A stretch of DNA of 64,000 nt from Rs1 sp029027825 (GTDB lineage Bacteria > Pseudomonadota > Gammaproteobacteria > Pseudomonadales > Balneatricaceae). How positions within the stretch are numbered: the first letter of the stretch is position 1; the number at the start of each line of letters is the position of its first letter. A model generated the notes under the pieces. The model made no database searches and had not been told where the DNA came from. It was given only the letters and a program-made list of their open reading frames with translations. The DNA lies in contig CP093399.1 of NCBI GenBank assembly GCA_029027825.1, positions 2,418,001-2,482,000 on the forward strand. The letters run 5' to 3'. Below are positions 16,698 through 26,877 of the stretch, piece by piece. Made by a program: the position numbers and the translations under genes.

Positions 16698-17827
16698 TTT
16701 ATCTCCTCTAAGCAGATATTTGCCACGATTGACGATGCCTGTGGTGAGGCGACGGATACCGCCTTTTGCGCCATAGCTGCCAGCAGTTTTCTATCTTGTA
16801 ATTCACTCAACAAAGCGGTCAATTTTTGGCTATCTAAATCTTTTTGCTGCACCATAATTGCCGCGCCTGCGCGCTCTAAAAACCGACCATTGGCGGTTTG
16901 ATGATCATCTACAGCGTGGGGAAATGGGACCAGTATCGATGCGACTCCTGCGATCGCTAGCTCAGATACCGTCAGCGCACCCGCTCTGCAGATAACCAGA
17001 TCTGCCCATCCGTACGCCGCTTGCATATCGTCAATAAAGGCGGTGATATTGCCGTTTACTCCAGCGTCTGCATACAGCGCTATTGTCTCGTCAATATTGC
17101 GCGTCCCCGCTTGATGCCAGACATTTGGTCGCTGCTCTGCATCGATCTGCGCCAAAGTAGCAGGGAGCACTTTATTGATCGCCGCCGCTCCTAAACTGCC
17201 GCCGACGATCAACACATTTAATTTTCCGCTGCGCTCGGCATAACGCTCGCTGCTCGGCTGCATTTGCAAAATAGGCCCGCGCACTGGATTGCCAACAATT
17301 TCAATACCCTTGCAGCTATCACTGCTGTCTGCTGCGCGATTGGCTGTACCGGAAAATGCGCCGGGAAATGCCGCTAATTTACGCTTTGCCATGCCCAATG
17401 ATAATTTATTGGTCATCCCCGCCTTGGCATTTTGCTCGTGGATGATTAAAGGGACACCCGCTAATTTAGCCGCTACCGCTCCGGGACCCGAGGCAAAGCC
17501 ACCCATCCCCAACACCACGTCCGGCTTTACTAGTTTAAATACTTGCCTAGCTTGGTAAATCGCTTTCAAAATCAACCACGGTGCTTTTAGCAAACCTAAC
17601 TTACCTTTACCACGCAGCCCTTTAACATCAATACAGTGCAGCTGGATGTCGGCATTAGGCACTACTTTAGCTTCGATGCCCGCCGCAGTACCCAGCCAGT
17701 GCACTTCAACGTTGGCAGCGCGCAGCAAATCGGCCACGGCCAGTGCAGGAAAAACATGCCCACCTGTGCCTCCCGCCATAATCAACGCAACTTTTTGGCT
17801 CTTTTGCGGCTGCTGGTTAGCACTCAT
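16694..17827 (-). CDS. murG: MurG N-acetylglucosaminyltransferase (lipid II synthesis)
   Basis: A peripheral inner-membrane GT28 enzyme of 377 residues that transfers GlcNAc to lipid I. The N-terminal glycine loop ALIMAGGTGGHVFPALAVA (about 14-32), the second loop GGSLGAAAINKVLP (about 207-220) and the C-terminal sugar-nucleotide site with CRAGALTVSELAIAG are all present. It overlaps ftsW and murC by 4 nt each. Confidence 0.97.
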   Translation of the reverse strand: MSANQQPQKSQKVALIMAGGTGGHVFPALAVADLLRAANVEVHWLGTAAGIEAKVVPNADIQLHCIDVKGLRGKGKLGLLKAPWLILKAIYQARQVFKLVKPDVVLGMGGFASGPGAVAAKLAGVPLIIHEQNAKAGMTNKLSLGMAKRKLAAFPGAFSGTANRAADSSDSCKGIEIVGNPVRGPILQMQPSSERYAERSGKLNVLIVGGSLGAAAINKVLPATLAQIDAEQRPNVWHQAGTRNIDETIALYADAGVNGNITAFIDDMQAAYGWADLVICRAGALTVSELAIAGVASILVPFPHAVDDHQTANGRFLERAGAAIMVQQKDLDSQKLTALLSELQDRKLLAAMAQKAVSVASPQASSIVANICLEEIK

Positions 17828-19350
17828 ATTGACTCTCTATTAATTCGCTTTTTGGCATTTGCCTGATCAAAGGTTTTACTTTGTCTGCGCTTGGCTTTAT
17901 TCAGCACTTTATCTGGCTCTAATTCGGTATCTTCAACATATTCTGATATATCTTGCACTGCCTGATCAGCGCTACTTTTTTGCTTGCGGCGCTTTTTAGC
18001 TGTCGACTGCGGCGCTTTTTTTTCAGTATCGTGCTGATTAGCAGCGTCATCGGAGGCCTCTTCAATCTGTTGCATTAAGTAAGATGCACCTATCGAGTCA
18101 CTGATTAAAAAAGCCCCTGACTCGCCTACTTTAATGCGCTGCTGCTTTAATTCATAATCAATTCTTAACACCACTGCAATCATCGCAGTACAAATGATCA
18201 AGCTGCTGCCGCCATAGCTTAACAGCGGTAAGGTTAATCCCTTAGTGGGCACCGCGCCGACATTGACGCCAATGTTGATTAACACTTGTGCCGCCAGCAT
18301 CAAGGCAAAGCCATAAGTGACAAATGCCATAAAAAATTGCTGTTGTTTTTCCGCTTGCCTGCCCACTCTAAACACTCTAAATATTAAGACTGCGTATAAG
18401 CCAATAATCGCCATCGCCCCGACTAAACCGAGCTCTTCGGAGAGTACTGAATAGACAAAGTCTGTGTGCGCTTCAGGCAAGTAGAACAATTTTTGAATAC
18501 TATTCCCTAGCCCTGTACCAAACCACTCCCCTCGACCAAATGCGATCTGCGCCTGGGAGAGTTGGTAGCCGCTGCCAAATGGGTCGGCCCAAGGGTCTTG
18601 GAAAGATTTCAGTCTTGCCATCCGATAGGGTTGAATAACAGCCAGCGAGCCAACGGTCACTAGCGCTCCGCTTAATATCACCACAAACTGGCTAAAGCGC
18701 ATGCCACTTAAAAAAATCATTCCCATCACCGATGCCATCAATACGACAGCGGCCCCGTAATCGGGTTCCATTATCAGTAAAAAGACGAAAAACCCCCGCG
18801 GCAGTATCGGTCTTACCACCCCTTTCCAGCTGTTGCGAACATCTGACAAGCGCCGCACTAAATACCCACCCAGATAGACTATCATGCAAAATTTAGCCAC
18901 TTCTGAGGCCTGCAAATTAAGCGCCCCAGCGCGTATCCAACGCTGCGATCCGTTCACTTCTTTACCTATTCCCGGGATTAAGACGATTACCAATAGAAAG
19001 AATCCCAGTGCTAGCAGCCAGGGCCCGGCACTGTACCAGCGCTTCATCGGGACTTTCCAGACAATGAAAGCACCGACCATTGCCAAGAGAATAAACATGC
19101 CGTGGCGCAGCGAAAAGAAGAAAGCATTGTCGTAGTTTCTAGCGGCCACATCTAAAGAAGCCGAGGTAATCATCACAAAGCCAGTTAACATGATAAACAC
19201 TGCACTGCACAAAATCAGCGGATCAAAAGGTAGTTGTCCTGAGGGTATGGTCAGCCATCTTGAGATAAAGCTCTGCTGTTTTAGCCACTGCGGCTCATTA
19301 CCTGCCGATGGGTCTGGTGTCTTTAACGCCTCATGGTTAGTTTCTTTCAT
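17824..19350 (-). CDS. ftsW: septal peptidoglycan polymerase FtsW, long C-tail
   Basis: A SEDS-family glycosyltransferase that polymerises lipid II with FtsI. About ten transmembrane helices span residues 45-395. Family text includes NGSQRWIRAG (about 142-151), the catalytic-Asp region MEPDYGAAVVL, GEWFGTGLGNSIQKLFYLPEAHTDF and GGSSLI. At 508 residues it is about 100 longer than typical FtsW: after RIDYELKQQ there is a soluble, Lys- and Glu-rich tail (about 405-508) with no recognised domain. It overlaps murD and murG by 4 nt. Confidence 0.95.
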   Translation of the reverse strand: MKETNHEALKTPDPSAGNEPQWLKQQSFISRWLTIPSGQLPFDPLILCSAVFIMLTGFVMITSASLDVAARNYDNAFFFSLRHGMFILLAMVGAFIVWKVPMKRWYSAGPWLLALGFFLLVIVLIPGIGKEVNGSQRWIRAGALNLQASEVAKFCMIVYLGGYLVRRLSDVRNSWKGVVRPILPRGFFVFLLIMEPDYGAAVVLMASVMGMIFLSGMRFSQFVVILSGALVTVGSLAVIQPYRMARLKSFQDPWADPFGSGYQLSQAQIAFGRGEWFGTGLGNSIQKLFYLPEAHTDFVYSVLSEELGLVGAMAIIGLYAVLIFRVFRVGRQAEKQQQFFMAFVTYGFALMLAAQVLINIGVNVGAVPTKGLTLPLLSYGGSSLIICTAMIAVVLRIDYELKQQRIKVGESGAFLISDSIGASYLMQQIEEASDDAANQHDTEKKAPQSTAKKRRKQKSSADQAVQDISEYVEDTELEPDKVLNKAKRRQSKTFDQANAKKRINRESI

Positions 19351-20714
19351 GATAAATTAACCGCAGCGACACTAAACACCGTGCCGCGCTGTGCATAATT
19401 ATCAAACATATCAAAACTGGCACAGGCGGGTGATAATAATACGATATCTCCAGCGCTGGCCAAGGCAGCACTTTGCTTAACCGCCTCTTGCATACTTTCT
19501 GCGTAATGTATTTCTGCCTGTGACACCGCCGCGGCAATGCGCTGCGCGTCAGTACCTATCAAGACCAGCGCTTTTACATGCGCAGCGACCGGTTTTTGTA
19601 AGTCGTTAAAGCTGGCGCCTTTTCCATCTCCCCCGGCGATCAGCACTATCTTGTTGCCGGTTGCCAAGGTCGCTCCCAACCCTTCCAGAGCGGCTACCGT
19701 AGCACCGACATTCGTGCCTTTGGAGTCGTTGAAGTAGCACACTCTCCCTTTAGTTGCGACCAATTGACAGCGATGCTCCAATCCTTGGAAATTGACAATA
19801 GCCTCGAGCATGCCCGGCATTGAAAAGCCGGCAAGGTGACCGATAGACAGTGCCGCTAGAGCATTGACCACATTGTGTCGACCGGGCAATTTTATCGCAC
19901 TGGTGGCTAGTAATGGCTGCTTAGCCAAAGCGATACACTCTTGCATTTCACCGTCAATTTCTGCCGTCATCAAGCCGAATATGTTGAAATCTGACACGCC
20001 TAATCTATAGCTGATAATATCTACATTCTTAGCGACTAAAGGATGGGTTAAAGTATCATCTAAGTTTTCTACCACACTTTTGCAGCCTTTAAAAATTCTG
20101 TGCTTAGCTTGGTAGTACTTCTGAAAATCATTCGCGTAGCGATCTAAATGATCAGGGGTCAGGTTTAACACCGTCGCCACACTCGCTCTTAAATCATGGC
20201 AGGTTTCCAATTGAAAACTAGAGAGTTCCAACACGTACAAGTCTTTTTCTGGCTGCTCTAAGAAATCCAGTACCGGCAAACCGATATTGCCACCAACACC
20301 TACCTCAATGCCGCAGGCCATCGCCATTTCACCGACTAATGTCGTCACTGTCGATTTTGCATTAGAGCCGGTAATCGCAATAATAGGGGCGCTTGTTGCC
20401 CGGCAAAACAAATCTATATCGCCAATTAACACACTGCCTTTGGCCACAGCATAAGCGATCGCGGGATCATCTTTGGCAATACCTGGACTGACTATTAATT
20501 CACTGGCTGAAGCCAGTAAGGTTTTATTTAACGGGCCTAACACTACTTTTATCTGCGGGTACAGCTGTTGGAAGCTGGCTAAATTTGCCGGTTGCTCGCG
20601 GGTGTCGACCACCAAAAAGCGCTCGCCTTTTTTAGCCAATAATCTGGCGCAAGACATCCCTGTTGCGCCTAAGCCGATAATTATTTTTAACTGATCCGTA
20701 GCGATTAGCGACAT
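19347..20714 (-). CDS. murD: UDP-N-acetylmuramoyl-L-alanine-D-glutamate ligase
   Basis: A 455-residue cytosolic ligase that adds D-Glu. It has the N-terminal IIGLGATGMSCARLL (about 12-26), the ATP loop ITGSNAKSTVTTLVGEM (about 114-130), and YFNDSKGTNVGAT (about 328-340) of the family. The Ala in GSNAK replaces the common Gly, as seen in many MurD proteins. It overlaps ftsW by 4 nt and follows mraY by 7 nt. Confidence 0.96.
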   Translation of the reverse strand: MSLIATDQLKIIIGLGATGMSCARLLAKKGERFLVVDTREQPANLASFQQLYPQIKVVLGPLNKTLLASASELIVSPGIAKDDPAIAYAVAKGSVLIGDIDLFCRATSAPIIAITGSNAKSTVTTLVGEMAMACGIEVGVGGNIGLPVLDFLEQPEKDLYVLELSSFQLETCHDLRASVATVLNLTPDHLDRYANDFQKYYQAKHRIFKGCKSVVENLDDTLTHPLVAKNVDIISYRLGVSDFNIFGLMTAEIDGEMQECIALAKQPLLATSAIKLPGRHNVVNALAALSIGHLAGFSMPGMLEAIVNFQGLEHRCQLVATKGRVCYFNDSKGTNVGATVAALEGLGATLATGNKIVLIAGGDGKGASFNDLQKPVAAHVKALVLIGTDAQRIAAAVSQAEIHYAESMQEAVKQSAALASAGDIVLLSPACASFDMFDNYAQRGTVFSVAAVNLS

Positions 20715-20721
20715 CTATAGC

Positions 20722-21804
20722 TTACCTAATTTTCAAGGTCGCAAGACCAATTAAGACCAAGATCACGGTAATGATCCAAAAGCGCACGATAATACGCGGT
20801 TCAGGCCAACCTTTTAACTCAAAATGGTGGTGAATGGGCGCCATTCTAAATATCCGCTTGCCGGTCAACTTGAAAGAGGCTACTTGCAACACCACCGACA
20901 CTGTCTCCATAACGAATACGCCCCCCATAATAACTAGTACTAATTCTTGGCGCACGATAACTGCGACTACACCCAGTGCCGCCCCTAGTGACAACGCCCC
21001 GACATCTCCCATAAATACTTGTGCTGGGTAGGTGTTAAACCATAGGAATCCAAGTCCAGCGCCAACAATCGCTCCACAAAAAATGATCAATTCACCGGAG
21101 CCGGTGATGTAGGGAATATTTAGGTAGCTGGCGAATTGAACGTGTCCACTGAGATAGGCGAACACCCCTAGACCCGCGGCCACCATGACCGTTGGCATTA
21201 TCGCCAGGCCATCTAAACCATCGGTTAAATTAACTGCATTTGAGGTACCAACAATCACAAAGTAGGTAAAAACTATAAAAAACAGCCCCATATCAATCGC
21301 CACATCTTTAAAGAAAGGGACGATTAATTCAGTTTCAGCCGGAGATTGAGCGGTCATATATAAAACGATAGCGGCGCTAAGTCCACCGACTGACTGCCAC
21401 AAATATTTCCAGCGAGCAGGTAGCCCTACTGAATTTTTTTCTACCACTTTGCGCCAGTCATCGACCCATCCTACCGCACCAAAAATGAAGGTAACCGCCA
21501 GTACTATCCACACATAACGCGATGTCAAATCTGCCCATAACAAGGTACTTATACCGATAGATAATAGTATCACCGCCCCGCCCATGGTCGGTGTACCGGC
21601 TTTGGACAAATGAGACTGAGGTCCGTCATTGCGTATCGATTGACCGATTTGCTTATCTTTTAAAAAGCGAATCATCTTCGGCCCTAAATACAGTGATAAA
21701 CACAAGGCGGTAATCACCCCCATTATGCCGCGCAAGGTCAAATATTGTAGTACCGCGACCCCGTTTAAATACTGGGAGAAAAATTCTGATAATAGTAATA
21801 ACAT
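20722..21804 (-). CDS. mraY: phospho-MurNAc-pentapeptide transferase
   Basis: This 360-residue integral enzyme makes lipid I from UDP-MurNAc-pentapeptide and undecaprenyl phosphate. It has ten predicted helices. Conserved cytoplasmic motifs include GTPTMGGAVIL (about 70-80), GWVDDWRKV (Asp-Asp near 115), NAVNLTDGLDGLA (about 191-203) and the histidine loop MAPIHHHFELKGWPE (about 321-335). The length equals the E. coli enzyme. Confidence 0.97.
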   Translation of the reverse strand: MLLLLSEFFSQYLNGVAVLQYLTLRGIMGVITALCLSLYLGPKMIRFLKDKQIGQSIRNDGPQSHLSKAGTPTMGGAVILLSIGISTLLWADLTSRYVWIVLAVTFIFGAVGWVDDWRKVVEKNSVGLPARWKYLWQSVGGLSAAIVLYMTAQSPAETELIVPFFKDVAIDMGLFFIVFTYFVIVGTSNAVNLTDGLDGLAIMPTVMVAAGLGVFAYLSGHVQFASYLNIPYITGSGELIIFCGAIVGAGLGFLWFNTYPAQVFMGDVGALSLGAALGVVAVIVRQELVLVIMGGVFVMETVSVVLQVASFKLTGKRIFRMAPIHHHFELKGWPEPRIIVRFWIITVILVLIGLATLKIR

Positions 21805-23225
21805 TATCTCAATACCTCTGGAGTTAATTCAGTCACAACTTTTTTCATTGCGGCGCTTAAAGAGCCTTTCACTAACACTTTGGTTTCACTATTCATCATG
21901 GTTTTCAATTGATTAATCATTTCTTGTTGGCTGTTAAATGCGTTTACTGGTTTAGCTGTAAGATGGGAAAATTCGGTTGCGGCTAAGGCACCTAATGGCC
22001 CGCAACTAAATAGATAGTCGATGTTCTTCTGCGCGGCATAGGCACCGACGCTTTTATGTAACTGCTGTTCATCTGCGCCCAATTCAGCCATATCACCTAA
22101 GGCTAAAATTTTTCGCCCAGTTAACTGAGCTAAAAAATCTAGCCCGGCTTTTACCGAGTCGGGATTACCGTTGTAGCTGTCATCGATGATAGTGCTCCGA
22201 TTTAACCCGCCGAGCGCTTTTAGCCGCCCGTTGATAGCAGCGGCGTTTTCCAGACCGGTAACAACTTCCTCAACACTGGCACCTATCGCAAAGACACTGG
22301 CCGCTGCCGCCAGGGCATTGGCAACATTGTGTATCGCTAACAATTGCAGTTTGACCGATTTACTGATCAGCTCGGCACTGGCTGCTCGATAATTTAGAGT
22401 AAATTGATAGTTGCCCGCAGGCAGCTGTTTCAGGTCAGTCGCATAGACGTCTGCCTGGGTATTATGCAAGCTAAAGGTCAATATTTTCCTAGTGCCTAAC
22501 ATCGCCTGCCACTGCGCTACGTTTTGATCATCTAAGTTGAGGATCGCCACGCCTGCCTCTTTCAAGCCTTGGAATATTTCACCTTTCGCTGCAACCACAC
22601 CCTGTAAGCTACCAAAGCCTTGCAGATGAGCCGCCATTGCATTGGTAATAATTGCCACATCGGGTTGCGCTAAAGCGGTGCAATAAGCAATTTCGCCGCT
22701 GGCGTTTGCGCCCATTTCGACAATGCTGTAGCGATGCTCTCGGTTAAATTCCAACAAGGTCAAGGGCACGCCTATCTCATTGTTTAAATTGCCTTTAGTC
22801 GCTAACGTTGGGCCTTTTACGCTCAAGATTGCCGCGATTATTTCCTTGGTAGTGGTCTTGCCGTTACTGCCGGTTACCGCTATTAATGGACCTTGATATT
22901 GATTGCGATTATATTTTGCAATTTGTCCTAGCGCTAAATGACAGCTGCCAACCACAAATTGCACTACACTTGGCTCTAGTGCTAGCTCTCTTTCAACCAC
23001 CACCGCAATGGCGCCGGAGTCTATCGCCTGCTGACAAAAGTCATGTCCGTCGAAGTGCTCACCACTCAAGGCTAAAAACACGTCCCCTGAACGTACTTTA
23101 CGAGTATCTGTAGCAAGATTATTAAAGGTTTGCTCAAGCAGTTCTGCGCTTAGTTTACCTGACGCATTGACCAACTGACCGCTAGTCGCGGTACTCAAAT
23201 CAGCGAGTGTCATCAAGAAACTCAT
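21804..23225 (-). CDS. murF: UDP-MurNAc-tripeptide D-alanyl-D-alanine ligase
   Basis: The 473-residue ligase completes the pentapeptide. The ATP loop VTGSNGKTTTKEII (about 117-130), MGANASGEIAYCT (about 171-183) and IDDSYNGNPDSV (about 344-355) are family marks. It overlaps mraY by one base and murE by 4 nt. D-Ala-D-Ala must come from a ddl gene elsewhere, since none lies in the cluster. Confidence 0.96.
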   Translation of the reverse strand: MSFLMTLADLSTATSGQLVNASGKLSAELLEQTFNNLATDTRKVRSGDVFLALSGEHFDGHDFCQQAIDSGAIAVVVERELALEPSVVQFVVGSCHLALGQIAKYNRNQYQGPLIAVTGSNGKTTTKEIIAAILSVKGPTLATKGNLNNEIGVPLTLLEFNREHRYSIVEMGANASGEIAYCTALAQPDVAIITNAMAAHLQGFGSLQGVVAAKGEIFQGLKEAGVAILNLDDQNVAQWQAMLGTRKILTFSLHNTQADVYATDLKQLPAGNYQFTLNYRAASAELISKSVKLQLLAIHNVANALAAAASVFAIGASVEEVVTGLENAAAINGRLKALGGLNRSTIIDDSYNGNPDSVKAGLDFLAQLTGRKILALGDMAELGADEQQLHKSVGAYAAQKNIDYLFSCGPLGALAATEFSHLTAKPVNAFNSQQEMINQLKTMMNSETKVLVKGSLSAAMKKVVTELTPEVLR

Positions 23226-24799
23226 TGACTGGCACCGCTATTCGATTGACTGTCGCTAGACTTACTTGCCGGCCAGTTAGCTAGGCCTTCCAAGACTACT
23301 TCTGCATCTGAAAAGTGTTGTTTTACACCCATAATTTCCTGGTAATCCTCATGTCCTTTACCTGCCACTAAGACCAAATCAGCAGTTTCAGCACCACTGA
23401 TAGCCTGATATATTGCCGCTCTGCGATCACTGATTATTTGGTATTGGCTTGCAGCGGCAAAACCTCGCGTTATCATTTCTATAATTACCTTAGGCTCTTC
23501 TGTTCTTGGATTGTCACTAGTGACAATCACCACGTCGGCATTGCACTCAGCCACTTTTGCCATTTCTGCGCGCTTACCGTTATCGCGATCACCACCGCAG
23601 CCAAAGACCAAGATCAATTTACCAACACAGTGAATTCTACTGGCCTGCAGTGCTTTTTCTAAAGCATCAGGGGTATGCGCATAATCAACAATACACAGCG
23701 GTTGTGCAGCTAACTTAGGATTGATCACATTTTGCATGCGTCCGGGTACCGGTTGCAGCTGGCTAATGCTCTGCTGAACTTGTTGATCCGAATAGCCCAA
23801 TTTAGAAAGCACTGCGGTGGTTAGTAGTAAATTGGCGACATTGAATTTACCCAATAATTGGCTCTTAAATGGCAAAAGCATAATCTGACCTGCCGTTTGC
23901 TTTTTTAGTACAAAATTCAGTCCATTATCTAGCGATATCTGCTGTGCGGTAAAGTCGGCATTTCGGCGATGGTCTTCGCTGTAACTAGTCACTGATCCCT
24001 CAGTGAGTTCGCCAGCTAATTGACGATTGTATCGGTCATCGAGATTTAAAATTTTATGCTCCGCACTGAAGTCGGTAAACAATTGTGCTTTAGCGGCGGC
24101 ATAGTGTTGCATATCGCCATGATAGTCCAAATGATCTCGACTCAAGTTGGTATAGGCGACCACTTTAAACGGTACACCTTGCACTCGTCCCTGCACTAGC
24201 GCGTGTGAACTCACTTCCATCACGACCGCCTGAGCGCCGCGCTGATAAAAATCAGCAAACATCTGCTGTAAACTACAGGCATCTGGGGTGGTTCTACTCG
24301 CCTCTGCGAGCGCACTCGGCTCACCGTTTCCTAAAGTACCAATAATAAAAGTGTTAACCCCTAAGCTATTTAAAGCTTGGGCGATATAATGAGCGCTGGA
24401 GGTTTTTCCATTGGTCCCTGTCACTCCAATAATAGTCAGCTTAGAGACCTGATTAGCGAATACTTGAGCGGCTATTGCACCGATTGAATACGCTAAATTT
24501 TCAATCGCAATCACCGGTATTGAATAGCCAGTTAAATCAAGGTCAGCCACTGCATGCTGCTCTTTATTCACCAGCGCCGCCACCGCCCCGCGCTTAGCAG
24601 CCGCTTCTATATAGTCGCTACCTTTAAAGGAGCCACCATCGCGAGCGACAAACAAATCACCACTAACAATGGTGCGACTATCTTCTTTAATGCCGGTGAC
24701 CAATAAAGCCCGCCAATCGACGGCCGCCGTTGCAGTCGTTTTTACAGCGGGAAATAGAGCCGCTAATGACACGGCTGGCACCGATTGATTACTGTCCAT
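23222..24799 (-). CDS. murE: UDP-MurNAc-dipeptide meso-diaminopimelate ligase
   Basis: A 525-residue ligase adding the third stem-peptide residue. The ATP loop is VTGTNGKTSSAHYIA (about 134-148). The substrate motif DNPRTEEP (about 435-442) is the form that selects meso-diaminopimelate, so the cell wall is of the Gram-negative A1gamma type. The start overlaps ftsI by 11 nt. A Ser/Gln-rich tail of about 20 residues extends past the family end. Confidence 0.96.
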   Translation of the reverse strand: MDSNQSVPAVSLAALFPAVKTTATAAVDWRALLVTGIKEDSRTIVSGDLFVARDGGSFKGSDYIEAAAKRGAVAALVNKEQHAVADLDLTGYSIPVIAIENLAYSIGAIAAQVFANQVSKLTIIGVTGTNGKTSSAHYIAQALNSLGVNTFIIGTLGNGEPSALAEASRTTPDACSLQQMFADFYQRGAQAVVMEVSSHALVQGRVQGVPFKVVAYTNLSRDHLDYHGDMQHYAAAKAQLFTDFSAEHKILNLDDRYNRQLAGELTEGSVTSYSEDHRRNADFTAQQISLDNGLNFVLKKQTAGQIMLLPFKSQLLGKFNVANLLLTTAVLSKLGYSDQQVQQSISQLQPVPGRMQNVINPKLAAQPLCIVDYAHTPDALEKALQASRIHCVGKLILVFGCGGDRDNGKRAEMAKVAECNADVVIVTSDNPRTEEPKVIIEMITRGFAAASQYQIISDRRAAIYQAISGAETADLVLVAGKGHEDYQEIMGVKQHFSDAEVVLEGLANWPASKSSDSQSNSGASQ

Positions 24800-26537
24800 G
24801 CTGCACCGCCACTGGGCTGTTTTGTAAACCGGGGTTGGTTGATGGTTTTGTTTTAGGCCACTGATCGGGGGAGATATTTAACATCCGCAGTGCACCTGCA
24901 GTCACCCTGGAAAATATCGGTGCGGCAACTCCACCACCTGAATACTGCTGTCCCTTTGGATTATTCACCATGACCACCACCGCAATTCTTGGGTTACTCG
25001 CTGGAGTGATCCCAGCAAAAACCGAAATGTATTTATCAAGATCATATCCGCCGCGTTTGGCCTTGCGTGCAGTACCGGTTTTGCCTGCCACTCGATAGCC
25101 GAAAATCGCCGCTTTACGTCCAGTACCACCTTTATCTGCCTGAGTAGTCGTTTCCATCATCGTCACCACATCGTTAGCGATTTCAGCGGGAATCACCCGC
25201 ACACCTCTGGGAGGACTATCTATTTTCAATAAACTGACAGGAATTTTAACCCCTTGATTGGCCAATACCGCATAAGCTTGGGCCAACTGAATTGGTGTGA
25301 CCGACAGTCCGTAGCCATAGGACATAACCGCTCTCTCTATCACTTGCCGATCAGAGTAGTAAGGCAGTACGCCGCTGCGCTCCCCCGGAAAACCAGTACT
25401 TGGCAGCTGGCCAATTCCTACATTTGAAAACAAGTCATGCATCCGATCTGGCTCTAGTGAGAGCGCTAGTTTAGTCACGCCCACATTACTAGATTTAGTG
25501 ATGATACGGGTGATTGATAGCTCACCGTAATTGCGGAAATCTTTAATCCGTTTACCTTTCACCATCATGTAACCCGGAGTGGTATCAACTACCGAATCGC
25601 GATTGTATTTGCCACTCATCAACGCAGCGGTAATGGTAAATGGCTTAACCGTTGAACCGGGCTCAAATACATCTGTCAGCGCCCGATTTCGCAACTGCTC
25701 ACCGGTCAGCACACTACGGTCATTAGGATTGTAAGAAGGCTGATTAACCATGGCTAGAACTTCGCCAGTTTTAATGTCTAACACGACTACAGAAGCGGAG
25801 TCTGCGCGGTGTGATTTGACCGCTGATTTAAGCTCTTTATACGCTAGATACTGTAGCCGCAAGTCGATACTTAAAGTGACATCTTGTCCAGACTCGGCAC
25901 TTTCCAGCAGCTTAATGTGCTTAATCACATTACCTAATCGGTCTTTCATCACTAACTTTTTCCCAGGCACGCCAAGTAGCGCTTGCTCGTACGCTAGCTC
26001 TATCCCCTCTTGGCCCGCCCCATCAATACCCGTAAAGCCCACCAAATGTGTGGTGACTTCTCCCGCCGGGTAGTAGCGCTTGTACTCTCGATCAACGTTG
26101 ACGCCTTTGATTTGCAACGCGACCACTTTCTTTGCTAAATCAGGTGAAATCTGCCGCTTAAGATAAATAAACTCTTTTTTAAAATTCTGTTTCACCTTGC
26201 GTAATACTGCGTTAGATTTTTTGCCTAACAACTTGGCCAGTATCTTTAACTTCGGGTCGGTAATATCTATATTCTGCGGATTAATCCAGACCGCTGCCAC
26301 GGGAGCGCTAACCGCCAGCGCCTCACCATTTCTATCGGTAATCACGCCGCGATGTGCCGGCACTTGCATGGTACGGATGGTGCGTTTATCACCCTGCGTC
26401 TGCAAAAATTCTCTATCGTAGGTATACAATGAGACTAGTTTGGCAATTATCGCCACCGCAATAAGCACCAGCAATCCACAAACTAACCACAGGCGCCAAG
26501 CGCGGGAGTGTTGTAGACCTAGACTCTCATCACTCAT
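24789..26537 (-). CDS. ftsI: septal transpeptidase FtsI (PBP3)
   Basis: A 582-residue class B penicillin-binding protein that cross-links septal peptidoglycan. One N-terminal transmembrane helix (about 13-35) anchors a periplasmic pedestal (RGVITDRNGEALAVS, about 58-72) and the transpeptidase domain with SxxK in EPGSTVKPF (about 292-300), SxN in KSSNVGV (about 348-354) and KTG in VAGKTGTARKA (about 485-495). It overlaps ftsL by 8 nt. Confidence 0.97.
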   Translation of the reverse strand: MSDESLGLQHSRAWRLWLVCGLLVLIAVAIIAKLVSLYTYDREFLQTQGDKRTIRTMQVPAHRGVITDRNGEALAVSAPVAAVWINPQNIDITDPKLKILAKLLGKKSNAVLRKVKQNFKKEFIYLKRQISPDLAKKVVALQIKGVNVDREYKRYYPAGEVTTHLVGFTGIDGAGQEGIELAYEQALLGVPGKKLVMKDRLGNVIKHIKLLESAESGQDVTLSIDLRLQYLAYKELKSAVKSHRADSASVVVLDIKTGEVLAMVNQPSYNPNDRSVLTGEQLRNRALTDVFEPGSTVKPFTITAALMSGKYNRDSVVDTTPGYMMVKGKRIKDFRNYGELSITRIITKSSNVGVTKLALSLEPDRMHDLFSNVGIGQLPSTGFPGERSGVLPYYSDRQVIERAVMSYGYGLSVTPIQLAQAYAVLANQGVKIPVSLLKIDSPPRGVRVIPAEIANDVVTMMETTTQADKGGTGRKAAIFGYRVAGKTGTARKAKRGGYDLDKYISVFAGITPASNPRIAVVVMVNNPKGQQYSGGGVAAPIFSRVTAGALRMLNISPDQWPKTKPSTNPGLQNSPVAVQHGQ

Positions 26538-26877
26538 AACTCACCATTTCAACTTGTTCTGATAATGGTACGTACATCTGCAGTTTACGCTTAGCCAATT
26601 TTTCAACGCGGCTATTCGAACCTAATGCACTTTGCTCTAACAACAGCTGACCCCACTCGACTTGCAATTCATCCCAGTGTGCTACTAACTGCTGCTGGGT
26701 ATTAAATATCTGACGATACTGGTAGGCCTGATAAATAATTGAGACACTGCTTAACAAGAGCATGATGAGCAACAGTAGGATAACTAATATCGGCCGACCA
26801 ATTTCATTAGACGTCAGTATATCTAAGCGGGGTTCCGCTACTGTGTCTATGCTTGCTGTGGCCGACTTTTTGCTCAT
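26530..26877 (-). CDS. ftsL: cell division protein FtsL
   Basis: A 115-residue bitopic divisome protein. A short cytoplasmic tail (1-27) precedes one helix (about 29-49) and a periplasmic coiled coil (about 55-110), with the family-type end KRKLQMYVPLSEQVEMV. It partners FtsB and FtsQ in activating FtsWI. Identification rests on position and layout as well as sequence, since FtsL diverges quickly. It overlaps rsmH by 4 nt. Confidence 0.9.
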   Translation of the reverse strand: MSKKSATASIDTVAEPRLDILTSNEIGRPILVILLLLIMLLLSSVSIIYQAYQYRQIFNTQQQLVAHWDELQVEWGQLLLEQSALGSNSRVEKLAKRKLQMYVPLSEQVEMVSYE

